From NCBI GenBank assembly GCA_021234155.1, contig JAJEKV010000251.1, positions 470,810 through 534,809 on the forward strand: a DNA stretch of 64,000 nucleotides, written 5' to 3'. The notes beneath the pieces were generated by a model, which did not search any database, was not told the origin of the DNA, and saw nothing but the letters and a program-made list of their open reading frames with translations. Positions 46,876 through 59,113 of the stretch are shown piece by piece. The translations under genes and the position numbers were made by a program. Each line of letters starts with the position of its first letter. Positions within the stretch are counted from its first letter, which is position 1. The DNA comes from Isoetes taiwanensis. Lineage: Eukaryota > Streptophyta > Lycopodiopsida > Isoetales > Isoetaceae.

Positions 46876-47450
46876 CACTACAAGAGAAGGGGTCCATTAG
46901 TGTCATTGATTATGTCGTTATTTGGCCTAAAATAGAAACTCAAATTTTTTTAATAACTGACGCTATTGGTGAGGCAACCCGGTGACACAATTATGGCAAT
47001 GAGAACGTCAGATATAATGTCAGCATGTTTGTCGCTTATAACATCAGTGGCAATGTCACCTTTAACGTCAAATACAATGTCAGAACTTTTGTCACATACA
47101 ATGCCACCTATAACGTCAGTGACTACGTTGCATGTAATGTCAAACATAGTGTCACCTATAGGGCCAACTATAACGTCAAACATAATGCCACTATTAATGT
47201 CATTGATGAGGTCACCTATAGAGTCACATGTAGCATCATCTATAGTTCCACTTATAACTTCACATATAAGGTCGCTAATAACACCATTCATAATGCTAAT
47301 ACTTATGTCATAGAGTATGTCAAACATACTATCACCTCTAATAGCAGCTCTAAGGACAATTATAAAGGCATAAATAATGACATCTATTTCCTCAATACCA
47401 ATGTCATCTCTGTTACCAATGCCATTTCTTAATCCATTGTTGCCACATAA
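46876..47450 (+). mobile_element. CACTA-type terminus with 9/18-bp subterminal repeat array
   Basis: CACTACAAGAGAAGGGGTCC at 46876 matches the canonical plant CACTA (En/Spm) end CACTACAAGAAAA. From about 46990 to 47420 a motif of the TATAACGTCA / TACAATGTCA type repeats every 9 or 18 bp, more than 20 times, which explains why long periodic ORFs occur on both strands. Subterminal repeats are transposase-binding sites in this superfamily. The opposite end (CTTGTAGTG) was not found, so the element is truncated or its end lies outside. It abuts copia 2 gag. Confidence 0.75.
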
Positions 47451-48030
47451 TTAATATTTCTTGATCCATTGTTGCCACGTATAATGGCACAAATTATATT
47501 ACTAAAAAGCAATTGGACATCGGGTAAGAGCATGTTAGGGCCTACATGTTTTGGAAACTACCTGGAAAATACTCTGGGTAGTCAAAGATGATGATATATT
47601 TGAGTTCTTAACATCTTCTTGACATCATAAGGTACCTTACAACATGTATGTACTACTACTCTTGAACATAATACAATTTCTTTTAGTCAATCTTGCAGTC
47701 TAGGTACTTTAAAATACAATTATGTACTTGCACAGAAGTACACAGAAAAGTACCTTTTTGGTAATTTTTTATGTAGGCCCTAACATGCTTTCACCCCATC
47801 ATGTATTGTGTCACTTTTATAATTGGATGATGTAAATATCATTGTTTATATCATGCTTAAGGTCATAGATAGTGCCATCTCGAGCGCCATTGTGCTTAGA
47901 ATGAGTGACCATTCATCCACAATCATGCTTCAAGAGAGCTCTTAGCTATGTTCTAGACTCCTGCAACATCTTTACAAGTCATCAAGGTGGACGGTTATCT
48001 CACTGTTTTTATGCATGCGATAAGAGGGAG
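47451..48030. other. Spacer, perhaps CACTA interior
   Basis: No gene recognised. It would be internal to the CACTA element if that continues rightward. The word AGTACATAGAAAAGTAC-like near 47735 is a small inverted repeat. Confidence 0.4.
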
Positions 48031-48033
48031 ACA

Positions 48034-50274
48034 ATGTTGACGGACGAAGCAGAGGCGGTAGCGGAGGCGGCTGTCGGGAGGCCTGGGTCCGACCCAGGTA
48101 TACGCAACGGGGCCCCTTGGCCCCCGAATCACCCTGCCATCGCCACAGCTGGCTGGTCTTCAGCCATCCGGCAGACTCCTGAGGTCTGCAAACCGTCCCC
48201 AGCCGATGGGGTTTCCAACAACTCCGACCCAAAAATTGGGGCTTTTGTCCTGCATAAGGTAAACCATCCCTCCATTTCGGTAGATAAGATTCCTGGCTCA
48301 TCTGCAGCCGCCCCTGCTTCACATAGTATAAATCATTCCCCAAAGGGCAATGGAGTAGGTAAGGCATTAGCAGGGGAAGATCTGGCATCTAAGGCAACTG
48401 TGAGTGCCATCAGTGCTATCCGTAAATTGAAAACTGCTATGTTAGGGGCAGGAATAGGAGATAGTGCAGGTGGGCAGGAAAAATTCATACAATGCAGCAG
48501 ATCAGATTCACACATGGAAGCCTCTCCGATGGAAGAAGCAGAAACCGTAGTAAATGAAAAAGATTCAGTTGCAAACAAAAAATTAGCAGAGACGAAGCAC
48601 AAATCTGCAGGTTTGGTAGGCGCTATGATGGAAGAGAAATGGAGAGCAGAGAGCTTCACAAAAACCTACAACAAAAACCTACAAAAACCTACTACTGATA
48701 CTACAAAAACCTTAACTGAAGAAGGGCAGAACAACACTGCAAATCATGACTCGGTTAGTGGCGGTGCAAGGAGTAATGCAAGGGAGGCTTGGAAAAACGA
48801 CGACACAATAGCAAGAATCAACAAGCCTAGATTCTCAGAATGGATAAAGAACAAGGTGCCAAAAAGAAACAACCAGAGCCCGAGAGTAGATGCAAAAGAC
48901 TTAAAACAAGAGAAGGTGTTTTGCCCAAGATCTGGGCAAATTAAATATAAGCCAGCCTGAAAAAAAAGGAACTGAAAGCGTTGGAAATATGGAAGTAGAG
49001 GAGGAGTCTGACTTTCCCATAGCAGATATAGACCATGGTATGCATGTAAGAGTGGTGGAGAATTTGGTATCACGCTCTGTTATAGGATTCTTTCTGGGGA
49101 GGATTCCCGGACTTGCGCAAACTAAATTAGGCCGCCAACACACTTAAAAAGGTTAGGTTTGCCTCAGCATGAATCCCTAAAGGCACTAGGTGGCAACTTC
49201 TTCCTCATTTTATTCCATAGCGAAGACACAGTAGATAAGATGGTGGCTCGCGCTGCGGACACCTTTATGGGGGAATACATCTTATACCAATATTATTCTC
49301 CTGGCTTCTCCCCCCATCAAATGTCAGCAATTAAGATCCCATGCTGGTTGGAGATCGAACACCTACCTCCAGACATGCTGATACCTGAGTTTTTAAAGGT
49401 TATTGCTAACACAATAGGCGCCTATATCTCACATTCCATAGCCAGAGGGCCAAGGATTTGTGTAGCAATTCCAGCAAAGGCGAGCATACCCAAGGGGGTG
49501 ATAGTTAAGAGTGGCAATTGCTCTTTCAAATTTCCCTTGAAGTTGACTAACAAATGGGAAATATACAGAATGTTTCCAGATCTAAAAATTGAAGGGCTGG
49601 AAGAGAACCCACAGGCAAGATCTAAAGAAGAAATGAGCTCTCAGCATCATGCATAGAATGATAATCCTCACGTTCCCCCCACAAGTTCTGGGGCCCCAAC
49701 GAGCCACCCCACTGTTCCTGTAACAATTACCCCATTTGCTCCAAGTAGGGGAGTAGAAACCCCTAACACCAGCAACGCGACATCTCCAACCGAAAAACCC
49801 ACAGCAGATCCTATCATCTCTACAACTGCTGAGGGCTCGTCAAAAACAGAAGGTCAAACTTGGGAAGTGGGGGGGGCCAGGCAAAAAGGGAGAACCAGAA
49901 ATATTGCCCGAAAAAGCGGAGGACCTCGCCCAAAGTCCCCTCCTCAGATGTCTCTCAGCACTCAAATCGTCTCTGAGGTAAACAATCCCTTCTCTCAGTA
50001 CATTAAAGAAATAATTAATTCAGAGGAGGCATTGCCAGAAAAGGGGAAAGTACTTCGAGGAGATATTGTAGTATGTGGAGAGTTGGCAGCTATAGAGAGT
50101 GCCCTCCCACCACATAAGAATCGGTGGGCAGACCTCCCAACGGAAGATGAGAATGGGATGGACGAAGATCCCCCCAATGTAACAGGGAAAAAAAATAAAA
50201 AGGAAAATGTAATAGAAACAGATGGGACAGGGAACATGAAAAGGAAGAAAGGATCTCCAAACATCTTCCAATGA
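48034..50274 (+). pseudogene. LINE copy 2 ORF1 (DUF4283-like), broken
   Basis: The N-terminal part stays open to 48960, past the point where copy 1 shifts (SGGARSNAREAWKNDDT). A frameshift lies near 48900-49150. The DUF4283-like core (PCWLEIEHLPPDMLIPEF, VAIPAKASIPKGV) is open from 49159 to a TAG at 49654-49656, where copy 1 has a Gln codon. The same frame resumes to 50274 with the conserved basic C-terminal part. ORF1 overlaps the ORF2 start by four bases (ATGA at 50271). Confidence 0.82.
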
Positions 50275-53200
50275 ATCATAAGATCCTAAGCTGGAATATC
50301 AGGGGAGTAAAATCCTCGGAATACAAGAAAAGCAGATTATCAAATGCAATCAAGGAGATAAATCCAGATGTAATATGCCTACAGGAGCATAAGTGTAAAC
50401 AGGGGGAGATACATGAATTGTTCAACACAATAGGTAAAGAATACGTGGGTATCGCAAAAAAAAGATACCTCTAGTGCAAAAGCACCTTGATCACTGGAAG
50501 AAGGACGAAAAGTATGTGATTTCCGCGGTAGACAGTTTGGTAGGTGGGCTATAATCCTATGGCAACACGAAGGTAGAATATGGGGTCTGGTGAATATTTA
50601 TGCCCATAACAACCCCAGGGGCAGAGGTGCTTTATGGGCCACTCTCAGACATAGATTGAAAAGCTTTGGAAATCAGGTAGCTTGGCTCATGGCAGGGGAT
50701 TTTAATATGGTGGAGGCAGCTGAGGATAGACAAGGGGTGTCGTCAGAAATAGTACACGGGTTCGAGAAAGTTCAGTGGAGTAAATTGCTAGAGGATATGG
50801 GCTTCATGGAGCTGGACGGAGATAAGGGATTTACATGGTGCAATGGATGGCTGGGAACGGGGAGGACGTACGCAAGACACGATAGATGCTATATGAATGA
50901 CGTGGCTTTCTCCTTCCTCCAATTCTTCAAAGATCCAATCAATTAAAGAATGCTATCTCCGATCACAATCCACAGGTGATATCTACTAAGAAATGTCAGT
51001 TTAGCACTTCTAAAACAGTATTCAAATTAAATACCAGGTATTTGAAAGACCCAGATTTTGTGGAGTCCTGCAAAAGCATATGGCAAACGGCTTTTAGTAA
51101 TGGTTCCGTATGGAAACCATGATAACAGCTCATCAAATATAAAAACTACTGCAAAAGTCGGGTAGAGCAAAAGTGCAAAAAGAAAGGGAAGAATTGGATA
51201 TCCTTTATGGCCAACTCCTCTCACTTAGAACATTGGGTCCCAAATGATGGGACGAGGAGAAAAGGATAATAGAACGTATAAAGACAATAGAAGAGGTCAA
51301 GATAGTTGAAAATAGATGTAAAGCGTGGATTGACACGCTAAAAGAAGCCGATAAATGCACAAAGTTCTTCTTCAAGACAGCTAAAGAAAAGAAGAGATCC
51401 TCTACGTTATCATCCATCACTCATAACGATGGGTCAATTCTCAATTCTCCAGGAGATCTCAAAAGGTATTTATATAACCATTTCAAAGCTTTCTTTGGAG
51501 AACACAATTTACCATTTCAAGAGACTTTCGAAGAGCTGGTGATCTCAAAAGTCTCACCGATAATAGACTCTAATCAGAAAGACATACTAAGTCTTCCCCT
51601 CTCTATAGAGGACCTTCAAAAGGCCACCTTTCTACTGGCTAAAAATAAATGTCCAGGTATGGATGGAATTCCCATAGAATTCTATCAAAGCAATTGGGAA
51701 TGGGTAAAGAAGGATATCTTCTCTACATATACAGACTTTATGCAAGCTGAAAATCTAAATCCAAGATTGAACACAGGATGTATCTCCTTAGTCCCCAAGA
51801 GTAAGGAGCCAAGCACTATCAACGATTGGAGACCCATCACACTTCTATCTGCATTCTATAAGATCATAGCTAAGGCTATGGCAGAGAAGATTAAGCCAAT
51901 CCTAGCTGAAGGCATCTCACAAGCCCAATCAGGCTTTCTACCAGGTAGGAGTATCCTGAGCAATGTCGCAGCAGCATTTGAAGGTTTACATTGGGCTAGA
52001 AAAAACAAACAAAAGGTGGCCTATCTAAAGCTAGACTTTACCAAAGCTTACGACAGTATCAGATGGAGTTTTCTGCACAAAATGATGCTCAAGTTGGGTT
52101 GTGGAAGTATTTTTACAGAAGGGGTCATGAAACTTCTGCGATCTGCTAGAGCTTCTGTCTTATTCCAAGGTGACCCCTCTCCAATATTTGATATAAAGAG
52201 GGGCATCAGGCAAGGATGCCCCCTTGCCCCATTCCTCTTCAATATTGCAGCAGAAGCGCTGTCACAAATATTCACGCAAGCCTCTGCAGACGGTATGATT
52301 CAGGGACTACAAATGTTGGATGGCTCTCAACAAATATGTAACCAATACGCAGATGACACTTTTCTATTCATAGAGGCAGAGGAAGATAACCTGTCATTTG
52401 CAGGTAAATTGCTAGCATCCTTCTCAATAGCCTCAGGTTGTCTTATAAATTGGAAAAAATGCGCAGTACAGTGGCCTTTGGAAGACCCGCATCCTGCATG
52501 TTTAACAATCCTACCATGGAAAATAATCCCAGAGGGTGAGCATTCCAACTTGTTAGGTATTCCAATGGGCATTAATATCGCTAATGCACAAATATGGGAC
52601 AAAATACTGCTAGGCCTTCAGAAACACTTAAATTGGTGGAAGGTGGCAAAGCTATCACTTGCAGGACGGATCACAGTGGCAAAACATGTGTTAAGCAACA
52701 CTCATGTCTATACGTCATCAATTCTACTGGCCCCAAAGGAGAAGGCACAAGAGCTAGAAGGGTTAATCCGCAACTTTGTCTGGGGAGGGAACGAAGAAGG
52801 GGCAGTGGTCAAAATCGCTTGGTGGAAGTGCAAGAGAGATAAGACAGAAGGAGGAATTGGAATGGTCGACATATCATTACAGAGCAAAGTATTAATTGCC
52901 AAATTCATATGGATGATCCTTCAGAAAAGTGTGAAGTCTCCAGGTATGCACCTCATCAACCAGTCCCTATTAGCTTCATGTAAGCATAGTAAGCCCTCCG
53001 TTAAAGTCTCACTTCCATGGTCACTCTTTTTTGATCTTAAGCCATGTAGAGAAGCATCTCCATTCCTAAAGGGTTTAATTTCGGCTTGGCAAGTCATAAA
53101 AAAACTTTTTACACTTGACATCAACAAGTTTGAAGCAGAGACCTCTCCTCCATGGTGGGTACCAGTGCTACTGCATAACAAACAAGGCCCCTTAGGCATG

Positions 53201-54021
53201 GTGGCTGATGCAAGGATCGTAAAGAGGTGGAAAAATTGTGGAATTGATTCCTGTGCCCAGTGGTATAAGGGAGGGCAACTAGTAAGTTGGGCAGAATTTC
53301 AGGTTTGTTTTGCCTTAAAGGACGCAGACAAAACAATATGGGAAAGTGTGGCTACAGTACTCCCAAACACTATAACTACAGGAGATCAAAATCCATGGGT
53401 TCTGCACCCCGAGATTCAGCCTGACAAGTTTGTTAAATCAAGTTACAGAAGACTGAGGACTAAGGGTGTACTCCCAATATCTACCAAATGGGAACTAGTG
53501 ATCACAGAGGAAAACCTAAAAAATATCTGGAGAGATGCATGGGCGAAATATGCGCCCCACGGATAAACGCGTTCCTTTGGCAAGTGATACACAGGGTTCC
53601 AAGGGTCAATCAACTAGTCTCCAAATGGGACAATAAAGTCAGCCCACTATGCCCCATTTGTGAGGTTGAACAGGAATCCATTGAACATTGCCTGGTGGAA
53701 TGTCAGAAGCTGCAAGTAGTATGGGCATGGAGCCTGGATCGCTTTGAATACCCGTTAGGTACCAAGGAACTGTTGTTGGGTATCCTTCCCCTAGATTGGG
53801 GCACCACGAAGAAGGTGGCCTTCCATATAGCTAGAGCCTGGACAATCTGGTCAATATGGAAAAGCAGAAATGCCTTAGTCTTCAAAGAGAATCAAGAGGT
53901 CAAATCACCAAATCAGCTTCTACATACGATACTGGAAAGGCTAAAAAAATTCAGAATACTGTTTGAGAGCGAAGAAGAAGTAAAGGTTGAAATATGGGGC
54001 ACCTACCTAAGTCTACACTAG
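50271..54021 (+). pseudogene. LINE copy 2 ORF2: APE, reverse transcriptase, zf-RVT
   Basis: The endonuclease is in pieces: 50271-50474 with SWNIRG and CLQEHK, 50590-50946 with AGDFNMV and ARHDRCYMND, then shifts around 50950-51500. The RT frame 51539-53566 (675 codons) is open and carries LPGRSI, LKLDFTKAYD, GIRQGCPLAP and YADD (about 52346). A last shift near 53560 leads to 53488-54021 with the zinc finger CPICEVEQESIEHCLVEC and ARAWTIWSIWKSRNAL. It preserves sequence missing from copy 1, so the two copies complement each other for comparison. Confidence 0.92.
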
Positions 54022-54169
54022 AATGTCCAAGAGAGCCATGTAGCTATCCCCATCTCAGATTTGCAGATGGGTGCACCCCTGCCATGTGGCTGTGTATCGT
54101 TCTCTTAAAGTAAATAAAGTCTATTTTTTATCCCTCAAAAAAAAAAAAAAAAAAACAATGGATTCTGTA

Positions 54170-54770
54170 ATACAATCTTATAAATTCACTGAGCCAGATG
54201 AATAATTTCAACCACGGCTTTGTAATTTTTGTGTGATACAAGGCTATGAGAGCTCTTAGCTGCTCCATACGTGGTATAACATGCAAGAGCCATCTTTTCA
54301 AGACGGAAATAATGGCACTGTTTAATCAATCGCATATGGTGTTGAGCAAAAAGGCATATTTCAATTTCTTCCCACCTAGAGGCTTCAAACAGGACCCTGA
54401 TTGTCAGAAGATTTTCGCATGAAGAAAAGGTGAGATGTGTGCCACTGCTAGTACAATGCCCAGATCTGCATTTAACAGTGTTAACAGGTCATTTTGAATG
54501 CCACCGCAAAAAACTACCATCTTACTTCCTTGAATCTTGTCTTGCACTTCGTTGTTGTAACCATACATTTGTTTCTGCTGCCTTCTAACAATAGCTTTTT
54601 CCAGCTTCTGAAGATACAACTAGAACCATACCTATGCCCATGTTAAATGTTCGTCTCAATGCTGGCTTGACAAAACTATCTGTAATTTCAAGAAGACAGT
54701 CATGCAAGCATGGTGTTAAGAGACGTGAAATACCAAGCCTGGAAGTCATTTTGACACCTGTCATATTTAT
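54170..54770 (-). pseudogene. Fragments of purine (PurM-like) and HAD/TH2-like genes
   Basis: Minus strand, after a GACAG acceptor-like site near 54765: a segment ends RRTFNMGIGMVLVVSSEAG (54605-54665), a signature of AIR synthetase (PurM, purine step 5). Directly after, in a shifted frame (54619-54404), VVFCGGIQNDLLTLLNADLG resembles the HAD phosphatase motif region of plant TH2 (thiamine monophosphate phosphatase), and FEASRWEEIE farther on fits its C-terminal 'W.EI' block. Both are partial and frame-broken. The PurM call is firmer than the TH2 call. They may be one chimeric transduplicated fragment. Confidence 0.45.
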
Positions 54771-55372
54771 GTGAGATGGAAATCATCCTAAACATTACCT
54801 TGAAGGTTAATTAGTAATACCAACAACCTGATAAAAGTAGCAGTCTAGCTGGAGCAAAATATTACATTTGTTTAGACATTTGGAGCTGCTGGAGCTGCAT
54901 TTATCAAGACATTCGGATCAGGGAATGGACAGATAAGTTGGGGAAACATTGCGAATGCAGCAAAACTAAAGAGTAATACTATCTCAAAGACAGCAATACA
55001 CCATCTTCGAAGACCTATAACAGAACACTAAAAAACATTCAAAAATATGCCAATTTGAAAAAAGCCACATTCAAAAGAAGAAAATACCGCTTCAGAAAAA
55101 ATGGTTCTAAGTTAAAACTTACCTATGCAAGCTATTGTTGTCAAATCTAGAAATAACCCTAGAATTAGAAGCTCAGAAGCTTGATTGGTTGCTCTTATAA
55201 ATCCTGGTAAAAAATGCTCTTTTGTTAATCAAAGCACTGAGGTAGAAAAATACATTCAAGCGTAATCGTAATACAAATCCGTTATGTAGCACCTACTGTT
55301 ACTTGCGCATCGAACCCTGCTTATTTAGGAAACTCCAGAGAAGACTGTAGGAGCTATTGGGGATTCCTAAAT
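54771..55372. other. Spacer, nothing firm
   Basis: AT-rich sequence, possibly introns of the fragment to its left. No gene called. Confidence 0.4.
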
Positions 55373-57020
55373 TGTGACGTTCCAAAGACGATCGCCCGGG
55401 GATCGTATACCGTATCGTCTCACACCGCCACTCCAACCGACGGTACGCTAGCGTGTAGCCAGGTGAGTAGCCCTAGGGGGCAACTTGCCAGAAATATGTG
55501 CAACTATTAATGTGCACATTTTCCAATGTACACATTAATGTGGGCACACATTTACAAGTGGACACTTCATGCCAAGTGAGCCACACCCATAGGTGCAATT
55601 AATGTGCACATTTTCCAATGTACACATTAATGGGGCACACATTTCCATGTGTGCACATTTGGCCACCTAGCCCTTAAAGGCAAGTGGGCCCATTTCCAAT
55701 TATCCCACATGCCAAAAGGGGATAATTGGAAACCCTAGCCACCCCCCCTTGTCTATATAGGGTAGACAACCCTAACTTGCCCAATTTCGATTTTGGGGTT
55801 TTTAGAACTCGTTTTGGGTGCCTCAACCTAAAACCGCCCCGCACTGCCTGGGAGAATTGCATCCTTAGTTTCCCTTGATTCGAAGGCCTCGCGGGATGGT
55901 CGAAGCTCAGGTCGAGGAGCCCCTCAAGGATCGTATTTGGCCAATTAGATAGTCTAAACCCTATTTTAGTCATTGAATCAGTAGGTTTAGCCTATTAGAT
56001 TTGCCATAGCAGCCCTCTAGATCTCTAGATAGCAGATTCTAACTAAAGAACCTAACTCTATATTGTAGATTAGATCTAGTTCTTTAGTTCTCTGTGAAGT
56101 ATATGGATGATGTATCTCTATGAGCTCCTTGTATTGGGAAGGGGGTAGAGACCTAAAGCTTTGTAGTTGATGCTCCTAGAGTAGCCTCTCTAGCACAATT
56201 GAGATTCGCCTCGCGGCACAAGAGCCACACCGGGATGTGGGTGAAGGGGCTAGGACCGGCCGAGAAGGAGGTCCATGTCGACTCTTGAACGATCCCTCTC
56301 GTGTGTAAAGCCTACCGGGGATCATTGTGACTAGGCCCAATGGCTTGCCACTGCGTGCGGGCAAGGCATGAGCTCGACACCCGTGAAGTGGTGTTCACTT
56401 TCCAGTGGGTCCAAACACGGGCAAAGGGGTGGCCCTCTAGTCACCTTGAGTCAAGATGTAGATCTCGGAGGGAGTGATCCCTACCGCCCCATCGAATCGG
56501 GAAGATGAACCCAGGAGTAGCCCTTTGGCTATGCATCGGGCGGGCTCTGAGCCGGGTCCCGACACTTTTCAGACCACTCGCAAAGTGTGCGGGGAGGGGG
56601 GGCGGATGGAGTGGACAACCCTAAGCCATGTTCATATGCCAGCCAAATCCATTGCCATGAATTCATGCGCAATGAACTCGAGACCCAAGCCGCCGGTCAT
56701 CCCCTTGAGTCCGAGCCTTGGGTAGGATCCCCTATGTGATGTGCCGATCTTTGTCTATGCAGATATGTGGAGGACCATCCTTCGCGGATGGTCATATGAT
56801 GTTGATGTATGTGCTACCGACATGTATGTTTACGCTTCGTAGTAGCTAGGTAGGCCCCGAGGGAGGCGGGGTGCAATGACCCTTCCACTCTTCCCACTGG
56901 AACCCGCCCGGCAGTGGCAAAGGTCATGTGGAGGGCCCTGTATTAGCATGGAGCTGGTATGGGGATGAACTCCTCGTTTGTATACGGTGAGGGCAACCGT
57001 GATCGCAGTAGGGGACGCCA
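55373..57020 (+). repeat. Putative 5' LTR of the gypsy element
   Basis: Starts TGTGACGTTCC and ends GGGGACGCCA, then one base, then a primer site. A TATA box TATATAG lies at 55754-55760, preceded by a near duplication of AATGTGCACATTTTCCAATG-type sequence (about 55508 and 55597). The ~1.65 kb contains no convincing gene. Both ends are inferred from TG...CA and the primer site. Confidence 0.5.
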
Positions 57021-57021
57021 G

Positions 57022-57032
57022 TGGTATCGAGC
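57022..57032 (+). other. Putative primer-binding site of the gypsy element
   Basis: TGGTATCGAGC equals the initiator tRNA-Met complement TGGTATCAGAGC with one base deleted. Confidence 0.55.
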
Positions 57033-57227
57033 TATGTTCTTGGAGACCAAGAGCAAAGCATCGCCATGTTCCTGAGAGCACTAACTTGATAGGATCCTCA
57101 AACCTCGAAAAAAAAATGAAAAAATTTTTTCTCATTTTTGTAGTTATGCTAAGCTAGTAACAGCTTAAAATGAATAGAAATGTAAAAAGATTAAAAAATT
57201 AATGAGCCAACATCCAAAAGTAGGGTT

Positions 57228-57575
57228 CACTCACCGCGTCGGCGCCGGGGCGATTTCTACATTCTAGAAATCGGTCATAGCAACGTCGGTGAGACATTCA
57301 ACTTTTGACACTTTAAAAAAAGTTGTAAATTACAAAGAAAAATACCTTGATAATTCTAATTTTAAGCTAAGAATTAGTAGATTTAGCATGTTACATGTTA
57401 ATTTAATAGTGGGCCCCACCATGTCTCACACGTCGCGGCCGGAGACGTGTTTCTAGATTCTAGGAATCGGGCCGGGCATAACGTGTGAGACCTTTTGCTT
57501 AATTAGGTGTTTTAGATGCCTTAGACAACCCAAAAGGTAGTTTAAAAGTTGACCTAAATTTGGCCCTATAAATAG
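57228..57575 (+). promoter_or_regulatory. Palindrome pair and TATA promoter of the H3-like gene
   Basis: Palindrome 1 (57230-57293) has outer CTCACCG/CGGTGAG and inner CGATTTCTA-CATTC-TAGAAATCG. Palindrome 2 (57423-57491) has a perfect outer 11-bp stem GTCTCACACGT/ACGTGTGAGAC and inner TTCTAG/CTAGGAA. They are ~194 bp apart. TATA box CTATAAATAG is at 57566-57575, ~100 bp before the first ATG. Confidence 0.7.
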
Positions 57576-57676
57576 AACTGCACCCCTCCCATTTTTCCTG
57601 TTCTTCCCTAGAACTTCGCCAGGATTGTCAAAGGCGATTTCCGCGGCGCTTTTTAGCTCCGTCGACAAACCGTAAG

Positions 57677-58971
57677 ATGATGGCACGCATAAAAAGCAGA
57701 TCGCTTCGGGAAGCCTAAAGGAGCCGGATCCTCCGGCGCCAGCCCGGTTCCGGCATCTTCGGAGAATTCAAGGCCGCCTTCGGGGAAGGCGAATCTTCTT
57801 TCGAAATCAGGATGGTTGGGACAGAGCGACCACACGAGCTCTTGGAGGACGACCGCGGGGACGTCATGAACCAGATCCTCGCGAAATTTGGGGTGAGGAG
57901 GGAAGAAGCGGCCGCCAGCAGGAGCAACCGGGGAGGACGCCAACCCACGAGGGGAGCAGAGGGAGCGGATTCCATCAACAGCCCAGAGCAACCCCGTGTT
58001 GAGATCCACCCGCAGAGGAGCAGCAAGAGAGGAACAAAGAACCAGCCGGAACTCACCCCGGAGGAAGAGGTCGACCAAGACGCCATCCACAAGCAATGGT
58101 TAAAGAGCGCCACGGGAGCGAGAGAACAAAGAGTTTCCGGAAGACGACCCACTACGGCCCAAATTTAGGGATCCAAGAAGAGGAAGGCCAAAGCCATAAA
58201 AGGCAGTAAGAGGAAGGTGGTGAAGGTTGGGAAGAGGGCGCGGGATCTTGTCATCAACGAGAGCCGTCGGAGAGGAGACCGCCTTCCACTACCGATGACT
58301 CTGATGGAGACTACGCGGCCGGGCGCAGACGGGGCAAGCTCTTCAAAGCCCCCGGTCGTAGAGGAAGAGGTCCCAGCGCAGAGCCCAAGAGCAGGAGGAG
58401 ACCGGACAGGTAGCGAAGCCCCCACCGTTCCCGACGTGGGATAGAGGTTAAGCCCCCTGCCAACAACCAGGAAGCATATGTGATAGACCCCCTAAAGGTC
58501 TACCAGAAGAGGATCAAGGAGCACAACGCTTATATGGCAAAGTGGGAGGCGTACAACGCATATTACCAGGAGCACCGGGTGAGAACGATTGAAGGCGGAC
58601 ACCCGACGAAGAGCCAGACACTGAAGCCCCCTCCACCAAAGCCCAAGCCTCCCCGAGCACCAGGGAAGAAGCGGAGCAAGAAGAAGAAGCTGGAAGACAG
58701 GGCACTCAAGGAGATCCGCCACTTCCAGAAGAGTTACGGACTCCTGATTCCCCGGGCGCCGTTCCAGCGTTTGGTCCGCGAAGTCATGCAAGAATACAAC
58801 ACAGACATGCGCGTGACCGACGAGATGTTGCTGTGTTTACAGGAGGCGGCCGAAGCGTTTATAGTAAAGCATTTTGAAGACTCAACGGCCTGCACGGTGC
58901 ACGCGAAGAGGGTTACCCTCATGAGGCAGGATATGTATCTTGCCAGGCACATCAAGGGAGAACGCCCTTGA
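57677..58971 (+). CDS. Histone H3 (CENH3-like) protein with long N-terminal tail
   Basis: The first ATGs (57677-57682) give MARIK, like the H3 start MARTK, but frames then shift. Tail pieces are basic and proline-rich, with a stop near 58166-58168 and a shift near 58440. From 58453 one frame is open to 58971. It holds [20 protein letters not shown], a KKRSKKKK basic patch and then a complete histone H3 fold (about 58699-58968). This has [21 protein letters not shown] (alpha-N), [30 protein letters not shown] (alpha-2) and [22 protein letters not shown] (alpha-3). LIPxAPF and TLMRxD are CENH3-like, whereas loop 1 has the length of canonical H3. AATAAA lies at 59021-59026. It would be expected to bind H4 and enter nucleosomes. 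Confidence 0.8.
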
Positions 58972-59113
58972 ACTTTGTAAATAACTGAAAATTTTGTTAA
59001 TATAAAGAAATTTTTGTGTAAATAAAGTGTCAAACCCTGTTTAAATAGGTTAAAATATCGATCCCTAGCTTTTGTTTTAATTGAATTGGAGCCTTGAGCA
59101 AAATTGAGACGAT

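Larger units (their letters stand above)
48034..54155 (+). mobile_element. L1-type LINE copy 2, nearly full length
   Basis: Same family as LINE copy 1, starting at the same ORF1 ATG and ending with AATAAA (54113-54118) and poly(A) (54137-54155). ACAATG flanks both ends (48031-48036 and 54155-54160) as a possible 6-bp duplication, but it overlaps the start codon and so is uncertain. Coding regions contain several frameshifts and stops. Confidence 0.9.

Noticed and set aside
47025-47432. Periodic 135-codon plus ORF and overlapping 125-codon minus ORF
   Set aside because: Both are produced by the 9/18-bp subterminal repeat of the CACTA end; a repeat of length divisible by three keeps frames open by default.
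48031-54160. ACAATG as a proven target duplication of LINE copy 2
   Set aside because: It overlaps the ORF1 ATG and is only 6 bp, so it could be coincidence; kept only as a possibility.
57653-58152. Long minus-strand ORFs opposite the H3-like gene
   Set aside because: GC-rich antisense shadow; no motifs, while the plus strand carries a promoter, H3 fold and poly(A) signal.
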